Below, one piece after another: positions 50,474 through 58,435 of a stretch of 64,000 nucleotides of DNA. The DNA comes from Peptococcaceae bacterium (GTDB lineage Bacteria > Bacillota > Peptococcia > DRI-13 > PHAD01). Within the stretch, counting starts at the first letter, position 1; every line of letters starts with the position of its first letter. The position numbers and the translations under genes were made by a program. The notes under the pieces were generated by a model, which had not been told where the DNA came from, ran no database searches, and was given only the letters and a program-made list of their open reading frames with translations. The DNA is taken from contig JANLFJ010000012.1 of assembly GCA_024655825.1 (NCBI GenBank), forward strand, positions 18,848 through 82,847. The letters are read 5' to 3'.

Positions 50474-51877
50474 ATGGCGATCCAGGCAACCAGGGAAGAC
50501 ATTTACACCCGGGGCGGGCTGTTCGACGAGATGATGGATAACTGTTTTGATGCCGCCGTTCTGATTGACATGAATCTTCGAATCATACACCACAGCGCGG
50601 GAGCAATCGAACTCTGCAACGGACTGAGTTCCGAGGAGGCGGCGGGCAGGCACATCAAGGAACTGGACCCTGTGTCGGATTTCGAAGGGGTGATTAAAAC
50701 CGGCAAAGCGTCGCGCTATTCTTTTGCGATGATCCAAGGGCATAACTGCATACAACACATGATCCCCATTTATTGTGGGAATGAGATGATCGCCGTGCTG
50801 GGCGGGATCATTTTTCGAAATCTTTCGGGGTTAAAGAAAATACTTTTAGAACACAATGTGGAGCAGGAGGATAATCACAGTCTTTACGACCAAATCGCCC
50901 GGATAGAGACCAATTATACCTTCAGCGATTTTATCGGCCAGTCTCCGGTGGTGCGCAGGGTCCTGGAAAGGTGCAATAAGCTTGCCCCGCTGAAGCATTC
51001 TGTCTTGATCATTGGCGAAACGGGGACCGGGAAAGAGATTCTGGCCAGCGGCATCCATGCCGCTGGCCGCCAGAGCTGCAGGTCGCCTTTGGTCAAAATA
51101 AACTGTTCGGCCATCCCCAGCGAGTTATTGGAGTCAGAGCTTTTCGGCCATGAAAAAGGCGCTTTTACGGGCGCAGTCTCCAGCAAGAAAGGGAAATTCG
51201 AACTGGCCGAAAACGGATCAATTCTGCTGGACGAAATCGGCGAAATGGACCTGAAGATCCAGGCTAAGCTGTTGCGGGTACTGGAGGAAAAAGAATTCGA
51301 ACGGGTGGGTGGAAACTGCCTGATACCCCTGAAAGCCAGGATCATCGCCTCCACCAACAAAAACCTTCAAGCCCTGTGCGAGCAGGGGAATTTTCGTTCT
51401 GATTTGTATTATCGCCTGTGCACTTTTGAGGTTTATATACCGTCTCTGCGGGAACGCCGGGAAGACATCCCGCTCTTGTTGAGCCATTTTATGAGCCGTG
51501 CCGGATTGAATATGCCTTTTAGCCCCCAAGCGCTGAACCTGCTGATCAATTACGACTGGCCGGGCAATGTGCGCCAGCTTCGGAACATGGTTAATGCCAT
51601 GGATATCCTGAAAGACAAGAAAATGATCGAGGAAGAGGATATCAGGGAACTACTCAAGCTCCCGGAATCATATCCCAGATTCAATAAACCGGAAGACTCC
51701 GGCCAGTTGTTTAAGCATGTGGAAGTTCAGGAAAAGGAACACATTCTCCGCATTCTCCGACAGACAAACATGAATGTGGTGCAGGCGGCCCGGGTTTTAA
51801 AAATCCACCGCCGCACGCTTTACAATAAAATAAAAAAATATGGAATAAGGCTGGATAGGCATTCCAGCTCGGCATAA
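50474..51877 (+). CDS. Sigma-54-dependent activator (PAS-AAA-Fis) of the trihydroxybenzene genes
   Basis: A 467-residue enhancer-binding protein. An N-terminal PAS-like domain (about 15-120: CFDAAVLIDMNLRIIHHSAG, GRHIKELDPVSDFEGVIKTG) should sense the signal. The AAA+ domain has Walker A GETGTGKE, the GAFTGA loop (229-234), SILLDEIGEM and RNMVNAMDIL. A Fis-type helix-turn-helix (VVQAARVLKIHRRTLYNKI) ends the protein. AGGAGGAG precedes ATG 50474. A consensus sigma-54 promoter lies 130 bases downstream, before the TRAP/aromatic operon, making that operon the likely target. The protein resembles RocR-type regulators with short sensors. Confidence 0.92.
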   Translation: MAIQATREDIYTRGGLFDEMMDNCFDAAVLIDMNLRIIHHSAGAIELCNGLSSEEAAGRHIKELDPVSDFEGVIKTGKASRYSFAMIQGHNCIQHMIPIYCGNEMIAVLGGIIFRNLSGLKKILLEHNVEQEDNHSLYDQIARIETNYTFSDFIGQSPVVRRVLERCNKLAPLKHSVLIIGETGTGKEILASGIHAAGRQSCRSPLVKINCSAIPSELLESELFGHEKGAFTGAVSSKKGKFELAENGSILLDEIGEMDLKIQAKLLRVLEEKEFERVGGNCLIPLKARIIASTNKNLQALCEQGNFRSDLYYRLCTFEVYIPSLRERREDIPLLLSHFMSRAGLNMPFSPQALNLLINYDWPGNVRQLRNMVNAMDILKDKKMIEEEDIRELLKLPESYPRFNKPEDSGQLFKHVEVQEKEHILRILRQTNMNVVQAARVLKIHRRTLYNKIKKYGIRLDRHSSSA

Positions 51878-51905
51878 CGCCAGGGAGAAGAAATACACAT
51901 GAGAA

Positions 51906-51938
51906 TGTGCAATATGGGAACAACGATGCACAGTTCCC
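51906..51938. promoter_or_regulatory. Interleaved palindromes, candidate enhancer site
   Basis: TGTGCA (51906-51911) pairs with TGCACA (51927-51932), and GGGAAC (51916-51921) with GTTCCC (51933-51938). They lie about 80-110 bases upstream of the sigma-54 promoter at 52007, where an activator could bind. A repeated CCCGGTT (about 51971 and 51989) is also nearby. Binding is inferred only. Confidence 0.4.
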
Positions 51939-52006
51939 GATAAAAGACGAGGTAAAAGGCCAGACTTTGTCCCGGTTTTCACATGTTTCCCGGTTGTTCT
52001 TGGACT

Positions 52007-52022
52007 TGGCATGCAGTTTGCA
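52007..52022 (+). promoter_or_regulatory. Sigma-54 promoter of the TRAP/trihydroxybenzene operon
   Basis: TGGCATGCAGTTTGCA carries GG (52008-52009) and GC (52020-52021) exactly 10 bases apart, a consensus -24/-12 element. It starts a leader of about 290 bases before dctM. It is the same promoter type as at 42734, with the same TGGCAT hexamer. Confidence 0.87.
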
Positions 52023-52110
52023 TAATTTAGGCGAGGGGTTGGAAACACCCCGGAAATCTCAGGCCGGGAATGATAAACGGCAATCATGAGGCGTCGACAA
52101 AGAGACAATC

Positions 52111-52195
52111 TTAGACCCCAACCGCAATGAAACACCTGAATTCTTTAACCCCCTGAGATTGATAGTCAAACATGAAGCCCGGGGTTGGGGTCTAA
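52111..52195 (+). other. Long inverted repeat in the operon leader
   Basis: TTAGACCCCAACC (52111-52123) and GGTTGGGGTCTAA (52183-52195) are perfect 13-bp arms around a 59-base loop. CAATCT just before the first arm can pair with AGATTG (52156-52161) inside the loop, offering an alternative fold. There is no T-run after it. It may be a leader structure controlling dctM or transcript stability. Confidence 0.55.
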
Positions 52196-52319
52196 TTACC
52201 AATGTTCTTAAAATTACGGAAAATAACAATGGAGCAAAGGGGATGAAGTTGTCTTGATTGGTGACCGCACGTGACAAGCATGAAAGAAAGGCAGACAAAT
52301 TCTTTTGGGGGGATTGATT

Positions 52320-53624
52320 GTGGATCCGATTATAGTTGGGCTTATCGGGATTGTGGTGTTGGTCATATTGTTGTTCATGGGGTTGCATGTTGGCATGACC
52401 ATGTTAATAGTCGGTTTTGCCGGATATGCTTATGTGGTCAACCCGATAGGGGCCTTGGGAGTGTTGAAAACTATACTGTACACCACAGGCAGTAATTATA
52501 CCTTGACTGTCATACCTCTCTTCGTATTGATGGGTCAATTCGCTTACTATTCGGGACTAAGCAAGAAGCTGTACGATGCGTCGTACAAATGGCTGGGACA
52601 CCTGCCCGGCGGACTTGCGGTGGCCACGATCGGAGCCTGCGCTTTTTTTGCGGCCATCTGCGGGTCCAGCACGGCTACGGCAGCGACCTTCGGTACCGTC
52701 TCCTTCCCGGAGATGAAGAAGTACCGCTATGAACCAGGGCTGGCAACCGGGGCTATTGTCGCGGGAGGCACTCTCGGCATCCTGATACCGCCCAGCGTTG
52801 GATTCATCCTCTATGGGGTCATAACCGAACAGTCGATCGGCCGCCTTTTTGCCGCCGGCTTCATTCCGGGATTTATCCTTGCGCTGAGCTACATGACGGC
52901 TGTTGTGCTTCAAGTCAAGAGAAAACCGGAGATAGGGCCTCCGTCGGAACGCTTCAGCTGGCGGGAACGGCTGGCAGCCCTTCAAGACGTTCTGCCGGTG
53001 CTGCTGTTGTTTGTCTTCGTCATCGGCGGCATTTTTACCGGCATTTTTACGGCCAATGAAGGAGCGGCGGTGGGGGCTTTCGGCACGTTCCTCTATCTTG
53101 GCTGGTGCAAGCGGATAACCCTGAGCAATGTGATGAAATCCCTCCAGGATACGATGCGGACGACAGCCATGATCTTCCTGGTCATCATCGGCGCTTATGT
53201 CTTCGGGTATTTCCTGGCTGTAACGAAGATCCCCATGAACCTGGCCGCTTTCATCTCGGGCCTGGCAGTCAACAGGTATATCATCTTGTCAATCATCATG
53301 TTGATGTATGCTTTTTTGGGTTGTTTAATGGACTCTTTGGCTATGGTTCTCCTGACCGTTCCTATTTTCTACCCGGTTATCATCGGGCTGGGTTTTGACC
53401 CCATCTGGTTCGGGGTATTAATGGTAATGGTTATGGAAATGGGCATGATCACTCCGCCGGTGGGGATGAACATATACGTCATCAAGGGTGTGGTAGGAGA
53501 CGAAGTCAGCATGGGAACCATTTTCAGGGGAGTTATTCCCCATGTCTTCGCAATTATCGTGGCTCTCGTCGTTATGATCGCTTTCCCGCAGCTTTCCCTG
53601 TGGCTTCCCGGTCTCCTTTATTAA
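52320..53624 (+). CDS. dctM: TRAP transporter large permease (DctM)
   Basis: A 434-residue membrane protein with about 12 helices. Family signatures include GVLKTILYTTGSNYTLTVIP, FAAICGSSTATAATFGTVSF, TGAIVAGGTLGILIPPSVGF and EMGMITPPVGMNIYVIKGV. GTG 52320 is chosen because GGGGGG sits 7 bases before it; a TTG at 52305 is the longer alternative. TRAP systems import organic acids using a Na+ or H+ gradient. Gene order M-P-Q differs from the usual P-Q-M. Operon context suggests uptake of an aromatic acid or polyphenol such as gallate. Confidence 0.92.
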   Translation: MDPIIVGLIGIVVLVILLFMGLHVGMTMLIVGFAGYAYVVNPIGALGVLKTILYTTGSNYTLTVIPLFVLMGQFAYYSGLSKKLYDASYKWLGHLPGGLAVATIGACAFFAAICGSSTATAATFGTVSFPEMKKYRYEPGLATGAIVAGGTLGILIPPSVGFILYGVITEQSIGRLFAAGFIPGFILALSYMTAVVLQVKRKPEIGPPSERFSWRERLAALQDVLPVLLLFVFVIGGIFTGIFTANEGAAVGAFGTFLYLGWCKRITLSNVMKSLQDTMRTTAMIFLVIIGAYVFGYFLAVTKIPMNLAAFISGLAVNRYIILSIIMLMYAFLGCLMDSLAMVLLTVPIFYPVIIGLGFDPIWFGVLMVMVMEMGMITPPVGMNIYVIKGVVGDEVSMGTIFRGVIPHVFAIIVALVVMIAFPQLSLWLPGLLY

Positions 53625-53732
53625 TGCGGGGAAATCTATGCGTGAAAATGAAACGGCAGAGAAAGGAGGGTTACGTTTTATTTTTCCCCGGTCTAATTCA
53701 TGAATCAATCTGACTAGGAGGAATGAAGAGGT

Positions 53733-54800
53733 ATGAGAAGTAAAAAGCAGATGACCTGGTTAATAGCCCTGGCGATGATTGTAATGCTGATGGTGACGGG
53801 TTGCGGCGGCGGCCAGTCAAAACCTGCCGAGCAACAGCAGGCCGCTTCCGGGAAAAAGGTTGTAGAACTGAAATTCCATCACCACGATCCAGCCACCAGC
53901 GCTGCCGGCAAATTCTTTGAAAAGTGGTGCAAAGAGATTGAAGCCGCTTCCAATGGAACATTGAAGATTACTGTTTTCCATGGCGGCGCGCTTGGTTCCG
54001 CGAAGGACACTTATGACATGGTTGTCAACGGGACAGTTGATATGGCCTGGGGCGTAACGGCTTATTTCCCGGGACGTTTTGACATGACCGACGTTTTTAA
54101 TCTTCCCCTGTTGGGTATTGAAACAGCCGAGGAAGGCAGCCAGATTTTCTGGGACCTCTACACTAAAACCGATTACCTGAAAAAAGAATACGAACCGTTC
54201 AAGGTGCTCTTTCTCCACTGCCATGCCGATGTACCCCTGGCCCTGAAAAACAAGGCCATAACCAAAACTTCCGATCTCAAAGGCGTGAAGGTCAGGGTGG
54301 CCGGCAGCATGCCTACTGAATTCTTTAAGGCGTTGGGAGCTTCTCCCATTGCCATGCCTGCGACGGATGTATATACATCCATGGAGAAAGGCGTGTTGGA
54401 CGGTATAGCTGCCGACTGGCACCTCCTGAAGTCCTTCAAGATTATTGAACAGGCCAAGGAGTATTTGGACGTAAGACTATACACCGGCCCGCTGTTCTGT
54501 GTCATGAACAAGAAAGTATATGAATCGTTGCCGCCGGAGGCCAAGAAAGCCATCGACGAAAAGGCAGGGCAGTATGCTGTTGCGGCGGCCGGCAAAAACT
54601 GGCAAGACACCCGCGACGAGACAATTGGCTTGATCAAGGCGAACAATGGCCATGTAAACGAAATGACCCCGGCCCTGAAGGCAGATTTTGAAAAAGCCGC
54701 CAAATCTGTCTGGGACATATGGATTAAGGCTGGCGAGGCCAAAGGGTTGCCGGCCCAAAAAGTGTTCGATTTCGTAAAGGCTGAAGCTGCGAAGAAATAG
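53733..54800 (+). CDS. dctP: TRAP transporter solute-binding lipoprotein (DctP)
   Basis: A 355-residue lipoprotein with lipobox MVTGC (about residues 19-23), a Gln/Lys/Ala linker and the DctP fold: LKFHHHDPATSAAGKFFEKW, GALGSAKDTYDMVVNGTVDM, the Arg-bearing DLKGVKVRVAGSMPTEFFKA segment whose Arg usually binds a ligand carboxylate, and TDVYTSMEKGVLDGIAADWH. A carboxylated substrate (for example gallate) fits that Arg, though pyrogallol and phloroglucinol lack a carboxylate. GGAGGAATGAAGAGGT lies upstream of ATG 53733. It is followed by a strong hairpin. Confidence 0.93.
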   Translation: MRSKKQMTWLIALAMIVMLMVTGCGGGQSKPAEQQQAASGKKVVELKFHHHDPATSAAGKFFEKWCKEIEAASNGTLKITVFHGGALGSAKDTYDMVVNGTVDMAWGVTAYFPGRFDMTDVFNLPLLGIETAEEGSQIFWDLYTKTDYLKKEYEPFKVLFLHCHADVPLALKNKAITKTSDLKGVKVRVAGSMPTEFFKALGASPIAMPATDVYTSMEKGVLDGIAADWHLLKSFKIIEQAKEYLDVRLYTGPLFCVMNKKVYESLPPEAKKAIDEKAGQYAVAAAGKNWQDTRDETIGLIKANNGHVNEMTPALKADFEKAAKSVWDIWIKAGEAKGLPAQKVFDFVKAEAAKK

Positions 54801-54814
54801 ACCATCTGGCTTTT

Positions 54815-54860
54815 AATGCCGGGGCTGAAACGACAGGTGCCCGGTTTCAGCCCCGGCATT
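54815..54860 (+). other. Strong intercistronic hairpin between dctP and dctQ
   Basis: AATGCCGGGGCTGAAAC (54815-54831) and GTTTCAGCCCCGGCATT (54844-54860) are perfect 17-bp arms with a 12-base loop. There is no clear T-run afterwards, so it probably causes partial termination or protects the 3' end, giving more binding protein than permease. Confidence 0.75.
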
Positions 54861-54902
54861 ATAGAAAGTTTTGTTGGCTATCAAGCGAAAGAAGGTGTTG
54901 CT

Positions 54903-55412
54903 GTGCGGTCCTTTGAAAAACTTGTGGAAAAGCTTAGCTTTGGACTGAACATCATAAGCATGTTGACGACTTTTTTAATGATGCTTTTAATGGTGACGGA
55001 CATTGCCTTGCGGTTTTTGTTCAGTTCCCCGATTCTTGGGGCTTTTGAAATTGTTGAGCTGATGATGGTGGTGGTGGTATTTTTCTCCTTTGCCCAGACC
55101 CAAGTGAAAAAAGGGCATGTTTCAGTAGACGTCGTGACCAACATCCTGCCCTTAACCGTAAGAAGGTTTTTTGGGATCATAACCTTGTCCCTGGCGGTGG
55201 TTATGACGGCGATTATCACTTATGCCACCTATCTCCAGACTGTCACCGTGATGAAGGAAAAAATGACAACAGCCGTATTGTATATAAAGATTTATCCTTT
55301 CTATCTGGTCGTTTTAATAGGAATGGCTGTTTTCGGCCTGACACTGGTTGTTGACCTTATAAAAAGCATTATGAGCTTGGTCGGGGGTGCGAAATCCTGT
55401 GAAAGTTGTTAA
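54903..55412 (+). CDS. dctQ: TRAP transporter small permease (DctQ)
   Basis: A 169-residue protein with four helices, the usual DctQ form. FEIVELMMVVVVFFSFAQTQ and KKGHVSVDVVTN match the family. GTG 54903 follows AAGGTG by 5 bases; the open frame extends back into the hairpin, but that part is not coding-like. It pairs with DctM to form the TRAP membrane complex. Its end overlaps the start of the cupin gene by 14 bases. Confidence 0.87.
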   Translation: MRSFEKLVEKLSFGLNIISMLTTFLMMLLMVTDIALRFLFSSPILGAFEIVELMMVVVVFFSFAQTQVKKGHVSVDVVTNILPLTVRRFFGIITLSLAVVMTAIITYATYLQTVTVMKEKMTTAVLYIKIYPFYLVVLIGMAVFGLTLVVDLIKSIMSLVGGAKSCESC

Positions 55413-55749
55413 GGCTAACGAGGGTACGGTATACGAAGCCCCCAATCATTATGGAATGTGGGGGGTTCGCAAGTTTGGCCCACCAGAAGGGGCCAAGGGG
55501 ATTAACGTTTCTATTTCGGAGTTCCTGCCGGACGGCGGCGCTGCCATGTCCTCTTCGGACAAGGAGAGGATCTATTACGTCCTGAGGGGTTCCGTCACCA
55601 TTGAGGACGAAACAGGGAACAAACATGTTCTGGAAGAAAATGACTTGATCCATATCCCGCCCGGTGAAAAGCGGAGCATATCCGTTAACGGCCTTGTCGC
55701 AGCATGGGTTTTGGTGATCATGGTTATGAAAGACGAGGTTAAAAAATGA
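55399..55749 (+). CDS. Small cupin-domain protein
   Basis: A 116-residue single-domain cupin: SISEFLPDGGAAMSSSDKER then IYYVLRGSVTIEDETGNKHV, LEENDLIHIPPGEKRSISVN and a final strand. The first cupin motif lacks the usual pair of His metal ligands (GAAMSSSDKER in place of GxxxHxHxxxxE), so metal binding is doubtful. GTG 55399 is preferred over GTG 55387. It sits between the TRAP genes and the pathway enzymes with a 4-base overlap into the next gene, so it belongs to the pathway, perhaps as a ligand-binding or isomerase protein. No catalytic role can be assigned. Confidence 0.8.
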   Translation: MKVVKANEGTVYEAPNHYGMWGVRKFGPPEGAKGINVSISEFLPDGGAAMSSSDKERIYYVLRGSVTIEDETGNKHVLEENDLIHIPPGEKRSISVNGLVAAWVLVIMVMKDEVKK

Positions 55750-56708
55750 AGCAGCTTAAAGATATTGAAAAAGTGGCGGTCCTGGGAGCGGGGACCATGG
55801 GACCGGGGATTGCCCAAACCTTTGCCATGGCCGGGTATGACGTAAGCATATATTCCCGTTCGGAAGGGACCCTGAAAACAGCAAAAACAATAGTCAAGAC
55901 AAACCTGGAGACCTTTGCTGAAGGAGGATTGGTTCAAGCCGACCAGATCGATGGCATTCAAAAACGAATTCACTACACATCTTCAGTCCCTGAAGCTGTT
56001 AAGGGAGCAGATTATATTGTTGAGACCATCGTTGAGAAGAAGGATGCCAAGAAGGCGATCTTTGAGGAATTGGACCAACTTTGCGGGCTTGATGTTATAA
56101 TGACGAGCAATACTTCATTCATGAATATCGACGATTTTATTCCGGAGAGAAGAAAACCATTTGCCGTAAGCGCCCACTGGTTTGCCCCGCCGCATATCAT
56201 CCCGCTGGTGGAAGTGTGCAAGGGAGAAAGCACGCTGCAAGAAACCTTGGACTTGGTGGTAGCCCTGATGAAAAAGGTTGACAAGGTCCCGGTTGTTATG
56301 GAGAAGTTCATTCCAGGGTTTGTTGTAAACCGGATTCAGCGGGTGCTTGGCTGGGAGACCTTTTACCTGCTTGATAACGGGTACATTACCCCGGAACAGT
56401 TGGACTTGGCTGTAAAAGCGAGCTTGATGCCAAGGGGCATGGTTTTGGGCCTGGTTCAGCGCTACGACTTTACCGGGATTGACTTGACCGCCAAAAACCT
56501 GGAGAACAAGGATGTCATAGACCCGCCCATGGATAAACATCCCAGGTGCATCTATGATCTGGTGGACGCCGGTAATTACGGCGCGAAGACGGGCAAAGGG
56601 TTTTACGATTATAGCGGACGGTCCCTGGAGGAGGTCCTGAAGAAACGGGACAAGATGCTGCTTAAGGTCTTGAAAAACACCAAAGAATTCATCTATGAAA
56701 AAGTCTGA
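55746..56708 (+). CDS. 3-hydroxyacyl-CoA-dehydrogenase-family enzyme, candidate 3-hydroxy-5-oxohexanoate dehydrogenase
   Basis: A 320-residue NAD enzyme: Rossmann motif VLGAGTMGPGIAQTFAMAGY, the SNTSFMNIDDF block and the catalytic dyad His144 (SAHWFAPPH) and Glu156 (PLVEV), followed by a C-terminal helical domain (GFVVNRIQRVLGWETFYLLD, GKGFYDYSGR). The family oxidises L-3-hydroxyacyl-CoA. In the reported anaerobic phloroglucinol pathway a member oxidises (S)-3-hydroxy-5-oxohexanoate to triacetate without CoA. The neighbours (cyclase-family hydrolase, beta-keto acid cleavage enzyme, SDR) favour that role. Lactate- or lambda-crystallin-type activity is an alternative. Its start overlaps the cupin stop by 4 bases. 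Confidence 0.85.
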   Translation: MKQLKDIEKVAVLGAGTMGPGIAQTFAMAGYDVSIYSRSEGTLKTAKTIVKTNLETFAEGGLVQADQIDGIQKRIHYTSSVPEAVKGADYIVETIVEKKDAKKAIFEELDQLCGLDVIMTSNTSFMNIDDFIPERRKPFAVSAHWFAPPHIIPLVEVCKGESTLQETLDLVVALMKKVDKVPVVMEKFIPGFVVNRIQRVLGWETFYLLDNGYITPEQLDLAVKASLMPRGMVLGLVQRYDFTGIDLTAKNLENKDVIDPPMDKHPRCIYDLVDAGNYGAKTGKGFYDYSGRSLEEVLKKRDKMLLKVLKNTKEFIYEKV

Positions 56709-56754
56709 ATGAGCTTAAAGAATTAGGTTGTACAGCACAAGGAGGAATCAGGAA

Positions 56755-57525
56755 ATGAGCAAAACAAGAATCTATGATTTGTCACAGCCCTTTGGCGTTG
56801 ATACACCCCTTTGGCCTTTTCCTGGGCCGCGCCAAGATTTGATGTTCCCAAGGGCAGAATACTTAGGCCGCTTTCACAAGAGGAGCGTCGTCTACACCGG
56901 AACACTGCATGCGGGCACTCATATGGATGCGCCGAGCCATGTTCTGCATCCGGAAGAAGGCGGCGTCATGCTGGACAAAGTCCCGCTGGAAAACTGCTAC
57001 GGCACAGGTGTCATTGTTGATTTTCGTCACATGAAGGATATGAAGTGGCACATTGTTACACCGGATGATCTTGAAAAGGCGACGCCCAAGATTGAAAAAG
57101 GCGATTTTGTGGTCTTCAATACGGGCATGCATCATTATTGGCGCCATAACAACTATAAATACTTTAACCATTATGCGGGTCTTGGCCCGGAAGCTGCCGA
57201 CTGGTTAATCAACAAAGGCATAAAAGGCGTTGCCGGCACATGGGGAGCAACCGACAGCCCGCTGTGGCACTACCCTCTCGCGCAGACAATGCCCTGGCTT
57301 GACCGGGAGTACAGGAAAGAAACGGGAAATAACCCTGATGAATTGTTCCCCGATTATGAACCATGCCACAGGTCTTTGATGCGGAACGGCATTGTGACTA
57401 TTGAGAATGCCGGCGGAGACGTTGACTTGGTGACGGGGAAACGCTGCACCATCGCGGCCTTCCCGTTCCGTTGCGAGGTGGCCGACGGCGGTATGGTGCG
57501 GTTAGTGGCTATTGTTGAGGAATAA
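56755..57525 (+). CDS. Cyclase-family hydrolase, candidate dihydrophloroglucinol cyclohydrolase
   Basis: A 256-residue member of the cyclase (kynurenine-formamidase-like) family. The metal motif HAGTHMDAPSH gives His52, His56, Asp58 and His62. IYDLSQPFGVDTPLWP at the start and the FPFRCEVADGGMVRLVAIVE end are family-typical. ATG 56755 has AAGGAGG 9 bases upstream. Hydrolytic opening of a cyclic 1,3-diketone is the expected third step of phloroglucinol breakdown after reduction, and the enzyme reported for it belongs to this family to my knowledge. The gene set around it supports this, but simple formamidase or lactone activity is possible. Confidence 0.82.
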   Translation: MSKTRIYDLSQPFGVDTPLWPFPGPRQDLMFPRAEYLGRFHKRSVVYTGTLHAGTHMDAPSHVLHPEEGGVMLDKVPLENCYGTGVIVDFRHMKDMKWHIVTPDDLEKATPKIEKGDFVVFNTGMHHYWRHNNYKYFNHYAGLGPEAADWLINKGIKGVAGTWGATDSPLWHYPLAQTMPWLDREYRKETGNNPDELFPDYEPCHRSLMRNGIVTIENAGGDVDLVTGKRCTIAAFPFRCEVADGGMVRLVAIVEE

Positions 57526-57557
57526 AAAAATCTAGATGACAGGAGATTGAAATCGAC

Positions 57558-58415
57558 ATGGATATGCCGAAAGGAAAAGTAATAATCACCGTTGCAGTCA
57601 ACGGGGCTTTTGTGACCAAGGACATGACCCCGGCTGTGCCCTATACCCCGGAAGAAGTGGCCAAAGACGCCTATGAGTGCTATAACGAGGGCGCGGCGGT
57701 CATACACATCCATGGCCGGGAGGCCGACGGTAAGCCGACCGGCTCCAAAGACTATTTTGCCAAAACATTTGAACTGATCAGGAAAAAATGCGACATCGTC
57801 ACCAACGCCACTACCGGCGGCGGTTCCAATCTGACCATCGAAGAACGGATTAAATGCCTGGAAGCCATGCCAGAGTGCGCCTCCTTGAACATGGGCACCA
57901 TGCTGCGCACGGCGGGGGCCGGGGCTGGGACTCCGTGGATCAACAAACCGGAAGATATCGAGGCCTGGGCTGTAAAAATGAAAGAATTGGGAATAAAGCC
58001 TGAAATGGAGTGCTATTCCCAGGCCATGTTCAGGGAAGTGCAAAATCTCATCAAAAAAGGGCTGCTGGAAACACCTTATTTGATCAATTTCGTTATGGGC
58101 ATGAAGTACCAGGGCGCGGTTGACGCTACGCCGGAATATTTGATGTCCATGAAGCAGCTTATGCCCAGGGAAGCCATGTTCAACGTAACGGCTGTAGGCT
58201 CTGCCCAGCTGCCGATCACCACTATGGGGATGATTATCGGCGGCAATGCCCGCGTTGGAATTGAAGATAACATCATGTACGCCAAAGGCCGCCTGGCAAA
58301 AAGCAATGCCGAATTGGTTGCGCGGACGGTGCGGATTGCCCGGGAACTGAATCTTGAACCCTGCACGCCTGATGAAGCCAGGGCGATCCTCGGAATCAAG
58401 AAGTTTAATTATTGA
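57558..58415 (+). CDS. Beta-keto acid cleavage enzyme (BKACE), candidate triacetate:acetyl-CoA acetoacetate lyase
   Basis: A 285-residue DUF849/BKACE TIM barrel. Zinc ligands His50 and His52 lie in VIHIHGRE, with Glu236 in VGIEDNIMY; TNATTGGG and GNARVGIED are family blocks. BKACE enzymes react a beta-keto acid with acetyl-CoA to give acetoacetate and a new CoA ester. With triacetate (3,5-dioxohexanoate) this would yield acetoacetate and acetoacetyl-CoA. The adjacent pathway genes and the thiolase at the end of the operon fit exactly. The founding lysine-pathway activity on 3-keto-5-aminohexanoate is less likely, since no lysine-fermentation genes are near. Confidence 0.87.
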   Translation: MDMPKGKVIITVAVNGAFVTKDMTPAVPYTPEEVAKDAYECYNEGAAVIHIHGREADGKPTGSKDYFAKTFELIRKKCDIVTNATTGGGSNLTIEERIKCLEAMPECASLNMGTMLRTAGAGAGTPWINKPEDIEAWAVKMKELGIKPEMECYSQAMFREVQNLIKKGLLETPYLINFVMGMKYQGAVDATPEYLMSMKQLMPREAMFNVTAVGSAQLPITTMGMIIGGNARVGIEDNIMYAKGRLAKSNAELVARTVRIARELNLEPCTPDEARAILGIKKFNY

Positions 58416-58435
58416 TTTAGGGAGAGGCATTTACC

